Shown: positions 37,120 through 49,565 of the stretch, in pieces
How the letters are laid out: every line of letters starts with the position of its first letter
Position numbering within the stretch: the stretch's first letter is position 1
From: Vespula vulgaris
Taxonomy: Eukaryota > Arthropoda > Insecta > Hymenoptera > Vespidae
Direction of reading: 5' to 3'
Length of the DNA stretch: 64,000 bases
Assembly: GCF_905475345.1 (NCBI RefSeq)
Contig: NC_066591.1
Location: 2,821,501 to 2,885,500, forward strand
Program-made: the position numbers and the translations under genes
The notes under the pieces: model-generated
Told to the model about the DNA's origin: nothing
What the model saw: only the letters and a program-made list of their open reading frames with translations
Database searches by the model: none

Positions 37120-37227
37120 ACTCCCTCTCTCTCTCTCTCTTTTTCTTTCATTATCTTTCTTGTTCCATTCCTTCATTGAAAGTAACATTTCAACGTGACC
37201 CATCTTGAAGAGCAAGTAGATCTCTCT

Positions 37228-37266
<39 letters not shown>

Positions 37267-37280
37267 GTCTCTGTCTCTCC
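37120..37280. repeat. Paired (CT)n tracts
   Basis: CT-rich runs at about 37100-37150 and 37231-37280, with a pure core at 37231-37257. Confidence 0.92.
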
Positions 37281-37639
37281 TTTCCTTTGAACGATCTCTT
37301 TACGTTCCGTAGTTTCGTTCGTTTGTTTACTTCAGCAGCACACACAAAGTAGCCGAGACCTCGAGGACGTTTTCGTCCTTCTCATTCCTTAATAAAACAG
37401 TGTTTACGATCTTCGAAAGGTCTCGATCGAAGAGATTAAATGGAACTATCCAAGAAGCACGAAACAATAAAGTCTAATGTATTCTTAAATATTATTTTCT
37501 AGATGTTATTATATTTATGTGTATAATATTTTCTTATGTGAACGTGAGAGAATATACAGATTCTAATTCATAAAGCTTATAATTCAGATTTTAGGTATTA
37601 TCGTTGAAGCTCCATTCTTAAGAGTATAATTCATGGAGA

Positions 37640-37965
37640 TCTCTGACTTTAGTTTCCCAGTAGATTCTCGAGGTACCTAAGTGCATAAGCGAGCCAGCAA
37701 CAATTCGAGTTTCCGTCGTAGGTTAAGGCTATATATTCAACGTGCTACGTGCTACAAGCGAGGCTATCGCGTTGCATCGCGATGAATCCTATCACCAGAA
37801 GACACCTGCAACCTGCTGTGGCCGAGGAATAAGCTTTCGCGTGTGAGAACCAACACACTAGCCGAACTTCGTCCCGTCATTTCAAAGTTGGACTCACGGG
37901 ATTCCACTGTAATTAGCCTTGTGTTCGATGGTAAAGGTTACGCTTCCTGAGAGTACAAGCTTTCC
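37640..37965. promoter_or_regulatory. GC-richer island, candidate regulatory element
   Basis: About 325 bp clearly richer in G+C than the flanks and nearly free of simple repeats. It contains a direct repeat CGTGCTACGTGCTAC and a short inverted repeat ATCGCG-TTGCAT-CGCGAT. No frame is open throughout. The compositional contrast suggests constraint, which cannot be tested here. Confidence 0.2.
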
Positions 37966-38781
37966 TTTAAGACTCCCTTTGCTCAAGATTAAATACATTC
38001 TAACTGGATGTATCGTTTTGCTTTCTTGAATCACAATAATATATTTCTATCTTGTCAACAGGGGAACTTGTTGAGCAAGTAAGAAGAAATTTATTTCTCT
38101 ATGAATTTCAATTATGCGAATATATCGAAAGATATATTGCAAGATAAAACTTTATACATTGTATTAAAATTTTCATTGCGTATCGCAGTAGAGATTACGG
38201 AAATTGTTGGAATTGTATTTTTTCTCTTTTGATTTATCTCTAAAGTGACATCGCATTCGTAAATGATTTATATCGTATCTATTGTCTCTCAATGTTTGGT
38301 GATCATTCGTTTACGAAACACCTCATATATTTTGGAACTTTTGCCCTCGTCATATGTCATTTGGAAATGATTAAAGACGGACGAAAATAATACGTTACTT
38401 TGAACAATGGAGGGTGGATTTAGCTTTAATGCGTCTTCGTCATAGCTTCAAAGCACGAGACACCCTATCCTAAAGACGAAGCCATTAGCCTATCACGCAG
38501 CACCTGTCCAAAATGTATATATGTACATATATCGTATTACTGTGAATGTGAGGAAGCATCTATGAAAACGTAGTGGGCGAGCATACGATAGGTCGAAATG
38601 GGAGGTGCGGGAGTAAGATATAATTAGCCAGTAACCTCTTACAAAGGGATGCTTCGACGGAGTACGGCTTCCTTTACATATATCTCTAAGTGCTTGTATA
38701 TATATATACACACACATACTTACATACAGTCGACATTGATGTCACAAGCCATGTATTTTGGATTCACTTAACACCTATCTT

Positions 38782-38788
<7 letters not shown>

Positions 38789-38816
<28 letters not shown>
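38789..38816. repeat. (CT)n microsatellite
   Basis: Pure CT repeat. Confidence 0.94.
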
Positions 38817-38820
<4 letters not shown>

Positions 38821-39429
38821 TATTTATAATTACACTTCAAAATCTATATTGATTTCTTTAAAATTGTTATTCTTTTAAATTGTTTTGAAAACTCTTGATA
38901 ATAGGATTTTGATATTTCCGCCGATATTTTTTTTCAAGTCTGAAATTGCTCGGTCTGAATGAAATAACATTACGATCGTATTCCTGATGTCTTTTAATTA
39001 ATTAACAAATCGAAGAGCCTACTCAAGTAACTCGTTCTACGGATTAATCGCAAGTGTCCGGTAACTAATAGTTTCAGATTACTATAGGTCGTATCCTGGA
39101 CCAAACATAACGAGCAGCTATGTAAAACGACCATGGGTCGAGCAATTAAATCTGCAGCATTTAACTTAATTTACTCTTTACTACCTTTAGATGGCAGGAG
39201 GGGAAATTTATCTGCAAATGCGCTTTCAGTTTAATCGTCGTACGGATTCCACTGTTTTACGGGCTCGCGCTTTCATCCGTTTCACCTTTGTAATTGCCAT
39301 GTCCACCAACACAAGTACACTCGATGTGCAACGTGCTAGTATCATACGGACGACCTTCGATACATTTCCAACACCTATGCGCTTTTCGAACGACCGAGAA
39401 GCCTCATTAACATCGCTCATTCTTCCATT

Positions 39430-39490
39430 TTTCCTCATTCTCTCTTTCTCTTTCTGCCTCTCTCTCTTTCTCTCTCTTTCCCTTTCTATT
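39430..39490. repeat. Imperfect CT-rich tract
   Basis: CTCT and TTTC units with one TGCC interruption. Confidence 0.87.
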
Positions 39491-39759
39491 TGAATACTAT
39501 ACAACATAAATTAATATATAACTCGAAGTATTAAATACAATATTATTACTATATGAAACATATAGTAAAAGTGACTTTGCCTTTCAATTTTAAATTGAAT
39601 TTTTTAAATCGTTGAAAGTAACATTTTTTCGAATATTCATATAAATCATAAAGATATTAAATATAATAAATTCGTTGTTGCGATATTTTATATCAAATAT
39701 TAAAATTCGTCAATTCCTAAACTAAACTAAAATTATTTGTATCATAAGCCGGTTTCTGA

Positions 39760-40045
39760 TAACCGTAGTGACGACTGTAGATTTAGATTTCGCCATACGA
39801 TATTGCATTAAGCTGCGGAACTACGATCACCGAGGATTGCGTCTCCAAGGGGTGTCTCCAACCCTCTCTTCCACCCTATGCACTTTCTCGTCCCACGGGC
39901 AATGGTAACGGGAAACAACGTTCGTCTGGTTGGGTTCACCACGCGGCACGGCATTCGCATTTCCTTCTGACGTAACATATTGTGCAGAGATACAATCAGC
40001 AACATCGTTTGATACAGTCTCTCGTGCAACATAACTTGAACGACC
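39760..40045. promoter_or_regulatory. GC-richer island with a minus-strand ORF
   Basis: About 285 bp near 48% GC, directly left of a 64-nt CT tract. A minus-strand frame from an AUG at 40032 runs 74 codons to 39808. It is basic in the middle and unrecognised. The larger frame that includes the CT tract is an artefact. Regulatory DNA or a chance ORF are both possible. Confidence 0.15.
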
Positions 40046-40050
40046 TCAAC

Positions 40051-40058
40051 TCTCTCTC

Positions 40059-40114
<56 letters not shown>
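40051..40114. repeat. Long (CT)n microsatellite
   Basis: Sixty-four nt of CT repeat with a single CC interruption. It translates as an Arg-Glu run on the minus strand. Confidence 0.97.
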
Positions 40115-40116
<2 letters not shown>

Positions 40117-40481
40117 GCATACACGGATATCCACTAGAACGCATGAGTATTCTGAGAAGGAACAAAGTCACGAGACATGATATATATTCGTTACTGCGAT
40201 TGCTAGATGGATGGATCTTTGATAACTACGAGGCAACTTGATGAGAGAGTACTACTGGTAGATTACGAGAAAAAACCCATTGTTATTGAAAATCGATGTT
40301 CGCTTTTGAAAATAATCATGGGCACACCTGTACAGTCTGTCAATGTTCATTATTTAATCAAATTTGGACACATTATCGACAGTACACAATACACAATAAA
40401 AACACATTGATATCTGTTGTTCGATACATATTAACAAGCATTATCTTAATCTATAAAAGATTGATGAGTTCATTCTCTTGT

Positions 40482-40519
40482 TGCATGCGTATGTGTACAT
40501 ACGTGCGTATGTACGCGCG
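40482..40519. other. Alternating purine-pyrimidine tract
   Basis: Thirty-eight consecutive bases alternate pyrimidine and purine without error and end in a CG-rich stretch. It is not a simple dinucleotide repeat. The CG and TG steps make it a good Z-DNA candidate. Confidence 0.8.
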
Positions 40520-41265
40520 AGTATATATAATAATGTTCAAAAAAGATATACATGTACCATTTTAAAAGAAGATGCGGCAAAAGGTTCTAACATAGTATTT
40601 CCTTTCTCGAAAAAACGTACGTGTAAATCTTGGAAATATAGGAGGTAACCATGTCGTTGGCGAGACATCGGGTCGCCGAGTTCTTTCAAACGTAAGACAT
40701 TCATTAAAAAATCTGTTCTTTTTAATATCCGACGGATATTATCTGTCTCCTCGAAGAGGCAAAAGAGAAAGAAAGAAACAAAGAAAAGGAAGGAAGGAAG
40801 GAAGAATGGAATGAGAGATAAAGTAAGATGGCTAACCGACAGATTAATCATGCTATTCACTAGAACCATATATGGAACAGGCGTACGATTCGATTGGAGT
40901 TAGAGAATAAGGGCAAGATCAACGTGGTAAGAGCAAGAGAGAAATTCAGCTTGTACACATTTTCACTTCGTCTTAACTCTACTGCGGTTGAAGATTTATG
41001 GTAAGCGTAGCTTCTGTCAGAAACCAGTGCAGCTCGAGTCGCCGAAGATACGGGGTAAGTAATTAGCCTTTGCACAGGAAGTCCAACCCTCTCCAAGGAG
41101 AGAAACCATGTCGTACCGAACGAGCACGCTATCGTCCCTTTGCGTTACTGTCCTTCCTATCTAAAGGTACATGTTCGTCTAACATATGTACAAAGCGAAT
41201 CGTTTGAATTTATAACCGATTTCTTTTACGATTCATCGACTTCCTTTCTTCTGTTTTTTCCTTCT

Positions 41266-41332
41266 CTGTCTTCTTCTACTTTTTCTTCTTCATCTTCTTT
41301 TTCTTCTTCTTCTTCTTTTTTCTTAAAAATGT
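41266..41332. repeat. (TTC)n-rich polypyrimidine tract
   Basis: TTC repeats with T-rich interruptions. Confidence 0.88.
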
Positions 41333-41959
41333 TCTCTTTTTCTTCAACGAAGTGCCGATAAAACGTAACCTTATTCACATCTTGAAGAGAAACGGTTTAT
41401 CGATGCACGAGACGGTTTTAGAAATTCATTCAATTCTCATCGTGAAGTTTGCAATATTCTTTACTGAAAGTGAAGTTAATTATTTAGTCGGGAGTTAGTC
41501 GAGTGCCAGAAAGAAGAAGTAGGTATACTTATTCTCTTCCCTAAGCGCCACTTTTTCGAAATGAATTCTAAAACGTCGGTTCTTCATTGGTTAAAACGAA
41601 CCGAATTCGCTTACGCTTCTTTAAAAGAGTCTCTTCGCGATAAGTATTCTCGAGAGAATCCTTTTCGAGGGAAACGAGATAAAAAGGGAAAGAGACACAG
41701 ATAGAATGTTATTCGTTTCATGAGTAATCAGGACGAAGATTCGATCGACGTTTAAATACGAATGCGATCGATCACGGTACGATATAATTTTATGTAAGAA
41801 AGCAACTGCTATTCGAGATTTTCTCTTTCCTTCCAAAGACTTTTTTCTTTTTTCTTTTCTTTTTTTTTCTTTCTTCGCTCGAACGGTGAAACTCTCTTTT
41901 CACGACATCGACTGGCTGCTATAAACGCCGAAAGCGTTTCAAAGGACCATTTGCCCGGC

Positions 41960-42040
41960 TAAGAAAGACAGAGGAAAAAGAGAGAAAACGAGAGAGAGAG
42001 TGAAAAAGAGAGAAAGAGAAGGAAAGAGAGAAGATCTTAC
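41960..42040. repeat. GA-rich tract
   Basis: Imperfect GAGA and GAAA units over about 80 nt. Confidence 0.85.
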
Positions 42041-42312
42041 TCCCTCTATGCCATCATTTATCCCTCATTTTATCTCTTAAGCTCTGTTTGATTGCACCAA
42101 GTAAGACATTGAAAGCAAGCCGGTGAAAGTCGCTGGACAATTGCGGAAGAGCAGAGACAAGGAGAGCGAAGGGCCCATCTTTATAAGGAAAGAGAAAGAC
42201 AGAGAAAACGTCATCATTTTTCGCGAAGGCTTTTTCACGGTGAAAAACGAAAGAAAGTGGGAAAGAGGTTCTCTTCAATTTGTGCTTCCTTCCAGATAGA
42301 AGTTCTTCTTCG

Positions 42313-42318
<6 letters not shown>

Positions 42319-42369
<51 letters not shown>
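42319..42369. repeat. Long (CT)n microsatellite
   Basis: Pure 51-nt CT repeat, with a second CT/TTTC tract at 42450-42486. Confidence 0.97.
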
Positions 42370-42375
<6 letters not shown>

Positions 42376-42792
42376 GTCTTTCTCTGTTTCATCGGTACAT
42401 TTTGAAGTGTATTTATCGAATCGTTTCTACTCTAAAGTTCCAATATGTTTTCTCTCTCTTTCTCTCTCTTTCTCTTTCTCTCTTCCTTTCTTTTTAGTTC
42501 GTAGGTGGTTATCTTCCCTTCAATGAGTTGGAATGGTCTCTGAATTTTTCCTTCCATTCTTCATTTCCTCCTCTTTCTTATACAATTTTCTTCCTACCTA
42601 ACTCTTGACACTAGTTTCATCATCGTTCTCTCATCTTTTGAAAACTATACTCATCTTTGCTCATCGAAACCTACCAAATGAACTTTCTGAAAAGGTATTG
42701 CACCCCAACAAGTCGAATTTTGGATCATACCAATTTTCTTCCTTCTTCGAAGCTTTCAAAAGATAAAAGAATACGCAAAAAAATCGGAATAG

Positions 42793-42800
<8 letters not shown>

Positions 42801-42829
<29 letters not shown>
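42801..42829. repeat. (TG)n microsatellite
   Basis: Perfect TG repeat preceded by TATATA. Together they form a 42-nt alternating purine-pyrimidine tract at 42792-42833. Confidence 0.96.
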
Positions 42830-42833
<4 letters not shown>

Positions 42834-42974
42834 TTGAAAAAGAGAAGGTAAGGAAGCCAAAAGAGAATTTAAAGAGAATTTTACATTTTCTGAAGCAACC
42901 AGCTGCCGATGGTATTTCCTTGCTGTTCGACCGAACGAAGGCCTTCTTCAACTCCTTTTTATCCTTTTCTTTTC

Positions 42975-43055
42975 TTTTTCTCTATTCTGTCTCTCTTCCT
43001 CTCTCTCTATTTTCTTCTCTCTTTCTTTCTTTATCTATCTATCTCTATCTTTCCA
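42975..43055. repeat. Imperfect CT-rich tract with TATC units
   Basis: CTCT, TTTC and ATCT units over about 80 nt. Confidence 0.87.
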
Positions 43056-43199
43056 GGATTTCAGTGAGGTTAGTCGCTTGCACGTATCTAACGGCATTCA
43101 ATGCTAGTGGTGAGAAAGGATGAAGGGCATTGAGACGAGTGAAGAAACGAGGCAGAAAGCAACGACTTTTAACTTTCTCTGCCTCCAACCCATATCTTT

Positions 43200-43215
43200 T
43201 TCTTTTTCTTCTTCT

Positions 43216-43252
<37 letters not shown>
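43200..43252. repeat. Compound (TTC)n (CT)n
   Basis: TTC units followed by a pure CT repeat at about 43219-43251. Confidence 0.95.
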
Positions 43253-43254
<2 letters not shown>

Positions 43255-43427
43255 ACTTCTCCTTTCTTCTATTTTGTTCTCATACTCGGGACATTGAACT
43301 TTTAACTTCCCTTGCAAACTTTCTTAACTCAGGGAACGTACTCTAGATAACAAAGGATACGACGATGTGCTGCATGCCGAACGAAAGTGAACTGCTAGAC
43401 AATCGAGCTCGATAGGGACCAGTGTTA

Positions 43428-43453
43428 TCTCTCTCTCTCTCTCTCTCTCTCTC
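43428..43453. repeat. (CT)n microsatellite
   Basis: Pure CT repeat. Confidence 0.94.
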
Positions 43454-43749
43454 ATCCCGTGGTTTTTGTACGTCGAACGTGATTAAAATACAAAAAGTTC
43501 ACAAGTTTTCGCTGCATGTCAGTAAAATAAATACATTTCAATTATTATACATTTTATTATTATACGATACGAATCGATAACAAGTCGTGCGAATTTGATT
43601 TTACACAGAAATAGTTTTAAAGTCGATTGTACGATTTCGCCAATTTTTTTACGAATGATTTCCAAAATGTTACGAATACGAACAAAAAGAGAACGTTAAA
43701 AAATATATTTGCCTATGCATACTTATCACGTTTTTCAGTCAATTTTATT

Positions 43750-43753
<4 letters not shown>

Positions 43754-43791
<38 letters not shown>
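43754..43791. repeat. (TA)n microsatellite
   Basis: Perfect 38-nt AT repeat. Confidence 0.97.
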
Positions 43792-43793
<2 letters not shown>

Positions 43794-44007
43794 CTTTGGG
43801 AACATATCGAGTAATATTTGTTTCGAGCTATCAACATTTTTTCGACGTTCATACGCATTTTAGTTATCGATTACAATCAGATCCAGATTCGAGCGTATAT
43901 GATGTATATATGTCAAATCGTGCGTCGCCTACGGCGTTCGGGAAAAAAATTCAACTACAAAGGATTAAATGACCGCAATCTGTTATGGGATACCAAAATG
44001 GACACTG

Positions 44008-44010
44008 AAA

Positions 44011-44043
<33 letters not shown>

Positions 44044-44079
44044 AAACAGAGAGAGAGAGAGAGAGAGAGAAAGAGAAAC

Positions 44080-44124
<45 letters not shown>

Positions 44125-44129
44125 AAGAG

Positions 44130-44165
<36 letters not shown>
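44008..44165. repeat. Higher-order (GA)n array
   Basis: About 158 nt of GA repeat with the interruption GAAACAG recurring at about 44042, 44074 and 44128, plus GACAG variants. It is the longest GA-derived array in the window. It produces a 256-codon open frame on the plus strand and Ser-Leu frames on the minus strand, all of which I reject as genes. Confidence 0.96.
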
Positions 44166-44167
<2 letters not shown>

Positions 44168-44925
44168 TTGTTTAATTGCCAGCAATATACGAACGTGGTT
44201 TTCGTATTCATTGTTTAACACGTTCATTGTAGAAATCCGTTCCACCGTGCTGCCAATGATATTATCATCAGTATTTGATTACGATTCTCGAATGGTAATT
44301 ACGGCAAGTGGCGCATTGGCACGCATTGTGAATACAAATCGTTGCCTCGTTTGTTGGATTAATTTTCATTTTCACTCGTCTTTCGGTTTTCTCTTTGTTC
44401 CTTTGTTCTCCTATCTTTCCTTTTTCTCTCATTTTTCTCTTTTCTCTCTATTTTTTAATTCTTCATCGATCCGAATTGTTGCGTACACTCATAAAATTAT
44501 TCGAATGTCGATGAGTTTCAAATCGCTCAATCGCAAATTGATTTTATTGGAAGAAACGCTTTACTTGGTAGATACCGTCATGAAATAAAAATAAATATAA
44601 AAGTCGAGACGAATGAGAAGACGTAATCTAGTTTCATCTTTACTTCGTTTATTTCCTTAAAAGCAGAAAAACCACAAAAATCCGAGAGAATCAGTAAAAG
44701 TTTACGAGTTATTTCACGAACGTCGAACGTGGCTTCAAGCAAAGTGTATCTTTCCTAAAGGTAGTTTCCAGTTAAACGTTCCTACAATGTAATCTTTTTG
44801 TTTTTAGAACCCCACACGCGTCAGGATCAATTGCAAGAAAGAAAGTAATCGATTCAAATTGCTGACTTTTACCTTCCACGAGATTCAATGGACAAATTTC
44901 TTCTTTCCACTGATTGTAAATATAT

Positions 44926-44928
<3 letters not shown>

Positions 44929-44978
<50 letters not shown>
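44929..44978. repeat. (TA)25 microsatellite
   Basis: Perfect 50-nt TA repeat followed by CACAGG and GGTATATA units. Confidence 0.97.
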
Positions 44979-44983
<5 letters not shown>

Positions 44984-45544
44984 GTATATAGGTATATATA
45001 GATATATGTGCTCGTACATGAGCTCGTATAGGACAACCGTGATATACCGTGGTCATAAAATCCAACGTCCAGAAATTTTTCTTATATATATATATATATA
45101 CATATTATGCTATACGGCATACATTGACACTGAATGAAAGATTTCTTCATACGATCCTGATCATGGTTTTTATTTCTCATCTCCTAATATTTCTGTCAAT
45201 TCGCTTGTTCTGGTAACTGGTACATATTTAATTTAATGTTTAACAGATTCTTTTTTAATGTGTATTTTTATATTCCTACTACACGAATACTTCAGTCTCT
45301 CATATATAATATATGTATATATATTATATATTTATATATATATATATATATATATAATATACAAGGTTATTTCATAGAAAAGTATGTACGAGTATCAGGA
45401 AACCAAAGATGACATCCTGTTCTATGTTGGATGTCGACTACGACAATGGTCCTTGGAAACTAGCCAGGAAAAGAGAGAAAGAAAGAACAAGAGAGTTGAA
45501 AATAGGGTGACAGAGGTTACTTATATACCTGGTGACCGAGATTA

Positions 45545-45585
45545 TATATATATATATTATATTACAATATAATATAATATATATA
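45545..45585. repeat. AT-rich inverted repeat, cruciform candidate
   Basis: Perfect 11-bp arms at 45553-45563 and 45566-45576 around a 2-nt centre. Pairing continues for about eight more base pairs after a one-base bulge. Confidence 0.8.
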
Positions 45586-45883
45586 CCTAATTTGATTATT
45601 TTAATATAAATACGCATATGGAATATATTTTCTATTGTCTATGTAACATTGAAAACGTTCTGCATTTTGAAAATATTTCTAGTACGTTCACTAGAAATCG
45701 TTCATTGATTTGCGTAATGTTAAAATCGAATAAAGAACATTTTGAATCCCTTCAGCTTATTTCCTCTCGATTTTCTACTTTCCGCTTTTACCTATCTTAT
45801 TCATGCTTATCTAGTTTCACGATTCTAAGTTTTATTGAACCTTATTTGCCAGGAGAAGGAATAAGAAATAGAGACAGGATGAA

Positions 45884-45911
45884 GGAGAGAGAGAGAGAGA
45901 GAGAGAGAGAA
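45884..45911. repeat. (GA)n microsatellite
   Basis: Pure GA repeat of about 28 nt. Confidence 0.94.
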
Positions 45912-46738
45912 AATCCGATAGAAATTGCTTTCTGTTCGATGAAAGTTTGATTAACCGAAACACTGACTTTATTTATGAAATAATTAAATAATAATGTTTC
46001 TGGGATTAAATTTCACGGTGTCAGTGTTCAATATGAAAGCTTATAAGATGAATTTCTTTACTAATACGTGAGATAAACTCTCGAGATAATACAAATGAAT
46101 ATTCGTCTTAAAGAGGAAAAAATAATGTTCATCTAAAAACATACATGTATATATGTATAACTCAGTATTTCGCTAGGTAAACCAAGAAGTAGAGTTACTT
46201 TGAACGGAACTCGTGAATGTTGGTTAAAGTGACGGTACCTTCAAGCTATTACAGCCATTCGGGTAGAGCGCACGTGTATCCAACGTCAGAATTCAGGAAA
46301 TCGTTGAGTATGGGTGATTACGAGTGATTAGAGCGAGAGCATACGAAGCCATTCACACTCGGTCGTTTTCTTGCTCTAGAATTCGGAACATTCAGCTCTG
46401 TTCTCTCTTCGATATACGTACGTCTAATAAAACTTCAACAAATCGTCGACTTCGATGGTTTCCTTAAATATCTAAGATTTCGGTGAAGTAAGCAATCAAC
46501 TATGACGTCGATATTCGTTGGTAAACGCAATATCTTTAAAATGCCGCTTAGATATGGTGATTGCATCATATAACTACAAAGAAACAGCGTTAAACTTTTA
46601 CAAATCGATACCGTTGTATTCGTTTACGCAGCCTCCCTTGAGCATACGAACTAAAACGCTACTTCGCTACTTCGTTTTTACGTTCTTATTTATTTATCTC
46701 GTTTTCGCTGATAAAATTTCAAACCGTTTCTACCATTG

Positions 46739-46739
<1 letters not shown>

Positions 46740-46823
<84 letters not shown>

Positions 46824-46827
46824 TTCT
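46740..46827. repeat. Long (CT)n microsatellite
   Basis: CT repeat with TTTC and TATC interruptions over 88 nt. Confidence 0.96.
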
Positions 46828-47312
46828 TTCTTTTTCATTGCATCCATTAATTCAAGCAAATAAGAAAAAGAGAATGTAATCGTAAATATTGGTTTACATT
46901 GAAAAAGCAACCGAAGGTATTCTTTTCCGTGGGTAAAGTTGTAAAAGGCAAAAGGCGTATGGTTAGCTCGAGAAATTCTTCTCTGTTTACTCGTCTTCGG
47001 CTTCTAGTTTGGCTCGAAAAGAATACTTCCGTTTCCTTAAGATTCTAGCTACGAAGGAATTACTCGAATAACTTTAAAGCGATCGAATATTTTTAGAAAA
47101 TCTTGCCGACAATAACATTTCAAGGAATATCATCCTCTTTGTCATTTCATTGCTACTGGAAATATGGGAACCGGAAGAATAGCAGGCTACTATTGCTATA
47201 AGATTTTCCCTTGATTTGTGCGCACCTGTAGCTAACGTCCGGACGTGAGGCTTGCTAATAGCGAATGATTACGGATGATCAAACTAAACGCGCATTCTGC
47301 GGACTCAAGAAT

Positions 47313-47332
47313 TTCTCTCTCTCTCTCTCTCT
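47313..47332. repeat. (CT)n microsatellite
   Basis: Short pure CT repeat. Confidence 0.92.
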
Positions 47333-49201
47333 ATACGTGCTACAAGCTCGAGTTTCCGTACATGAATCGCCACAAGACGACGTCCCTAACGACGCTTCAT
47401 TTCCAATCCTCGCTTCGACCCTCGAGTCCCTTTGAACGTTCGAATGCCACTAATAATAACCCATTTACGCGTGGCCAAGGTAGCCGCATAATGATCGACC
47501 GCTAGAGCCCGTTCCATATCGTATCCCTACTACTCTCCAACTTCCTAAATTTTCCCAACAACGATTTCTATCGACGTTCGTGAAATACGGTACTTTGCGG
47601 AGAGCAAACCGCAAGCCATTTGCAATAGTTGGACACGTTGCACCATAGCTTCAGATGGATCGAGGTCCTTTCCATCGCTTTTTGTTAAATAAATTACTTC
47701 CTTATACATTTTAATACCGTTGAATTGTATTTAATGTATTTTTATATTTGTAAAGTAAATCATTTTAGAATGGAATTTAAAATAATGAAACTATTTTCGA
47801 GTAATAACGATTTTGTTTGTGGAATACCTATATCTAGATAACAAGGAAAAAAAGAATTTCTACGTTTAACTTACAGAAAGAATTGTCTATGTTTCGCTGA
47901 TGAATTTACAGACAACACGAAATTCCTTCAGACGCTTTCGCCTCGTCTTTCTTATAGCCTCTGAAAATGCGGAATTCGCACGAAGGCGCGTTTCCGCGAA
48001 AACGAACGGAACGCGCAGTGAGCCGTGATTTAATGGGATGAGCGAAAGGATCGTAAAGCACTCTTTTCTCGAATCGCAGCTTTTTCTTCTTTTTCGAGGA
48101 AGACAAATAAAAAAAGAAGGAGAAGGAAAATGGGAAAGAGAAAAAAAGGAAAAGGGATAAAAAGAAAGAAAAAAGAATTCTCTGATCCCCATTAGATGGA
48201 TATCACAAATTTAATCTACATTAAATTAAGACAATGAATATTTTAAATTAGACGAATTATCCATCGACGTAAGAATGAAAGTATTAATAGATGCATAAAT
48301 CCTTTTAATAATGTCGATGAAGCTACGAACATTTATTATTTCTAAATCTTTGAAAAATCTAGATCTTATGAGCTTTCACGTTGATCGAGTCACCTACAAT
48401 ATATATATATATATGGATGAAGCGATTTACGATTTACGAGCCGTTACCTTTAAACGATTTTCTTTCGAAAAGAAAAGAAACAAGAGGTTCGAACGGGAAA
48501 GACAATGGATTAAGTAATAAAATACAATAAATAGGAAGATGTAAGTAGATAAATAAGAAGTCTTTCGGTTCTCTGAAGTTTGGCACTACGACGAGAGTTG
48601 GCAGACTTTCTCCTGCTTTTCGTCGTTCTCTCTCTATCCTCGTTTCTCTTTACTTCTCTTTCTCTTTTTCGGCGATACACACGTAGAGACAAACAGGCTC
48701 TACATCTCTTTCTCCTGCCCACTTTTACAAATGTCTTGAAAAGTCGAAAGTACAAGCTTCGTAGTCTCCTAGCGAAGAATCAGTGGTATATACCTACCAT
48801 CGTTCGTTCTTTTATCGTTTTTCTCTCTTTCTCTCTCTTTATCTCTCACCCTCTTTCTCTCTTTGCCTGCCACCATCCTTTTTCTATTTCCCTTTTTCTC
48901 AGAACGACGCGCGCGCCGTGCCGGTAAAGTGTTCTACGAATTGAAATATTACCATTGTGGAAAAAGGCAACGTCGAAACGATTTGGCTGCACGCCAGTCC
49001 TCGACTTTTCCGATTACGTCGGAGGGCTCGTAATCTTGCGTAGATATGAGAGAACCAAGTAGAGACTAAGCTCACTCTCTACCTTTTGCCTTTTCCCTTT
49101 CATTCTTACCCTTTCGCTCACTTTCTTTTCCTCGCTTAACAAAAAACACGCGTAATGAAACCGAATGATTTACGCGTTTCTTTTCTACAACATGATCGGA
49201 A

Positions 49202-49203
<2 letters not shown>

Positions 49204-49245
<42 letters not shown>
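49204..49245. repeat. (TA)n microsatellite
   Basis: Perfect 42-nt AT repeat, about 320 bp left of the tandem array. Confidence 0.97.
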
Positions 49246-49248
<3 letters not shown>

Positions 49249-49565
49249 CATAATTCCTTGTTATACATACTTAATTTAGTGAATTTAATTGCAATATTTT
49301 GTCATGTTTATATATAGCTTTTCATCCTACTCATTCTTCTGTTCACTTTTATTGTCTGCTTAAAATACTTAAAGTATTTCGCTATGGAATAATTTCTTTC
49401 ATTTTTTTAACAGTAAATACTAATTTAATGTGTGAAAGTTGATCTTGACGATAAGGGTGGTAATACAAATTTTCTTTTTATGGACATTAAATGAGGATTG
49501 CGAGAAACCGGATGGTAAGCCTGATATAGTTTATATCTGTTAAAAACATTTTTTTATAACATTTG

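Larger units (their letters stand above)
44600..49200. other. Non-genic stretch with TA, GA and CT repeats
   Basis: No recognised gene. It holds (TA)n blocks at 44929-44978 and 45085-45101, AT palindromic DNA at 45300-45595, GA at 45884-45911, and CT at 46740-46827 and 47313-47332. A GC-richer part occurs at about 47190-47660 and 48900-49040. Open frames at 48510-48930 are Arg- or Ser-rich because of polypyrimidine content. Confidence 0.55.

Noticed and set aside
40860..41096. 78-codon minus-strand frame of protein-like composition
   Set aside because: It starts with UUG, no acceptor or donor pair supports an exon, and the plus strand is open as well.
43818..44588. 256-codon plus-strand ORF, the longest in the window
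   Set aside because: Its centre is an Arg-Glu run encoded by the GA array, which has no stop codon in any frame. The flanks show no recognisable protein and the opposite strand is equally open.
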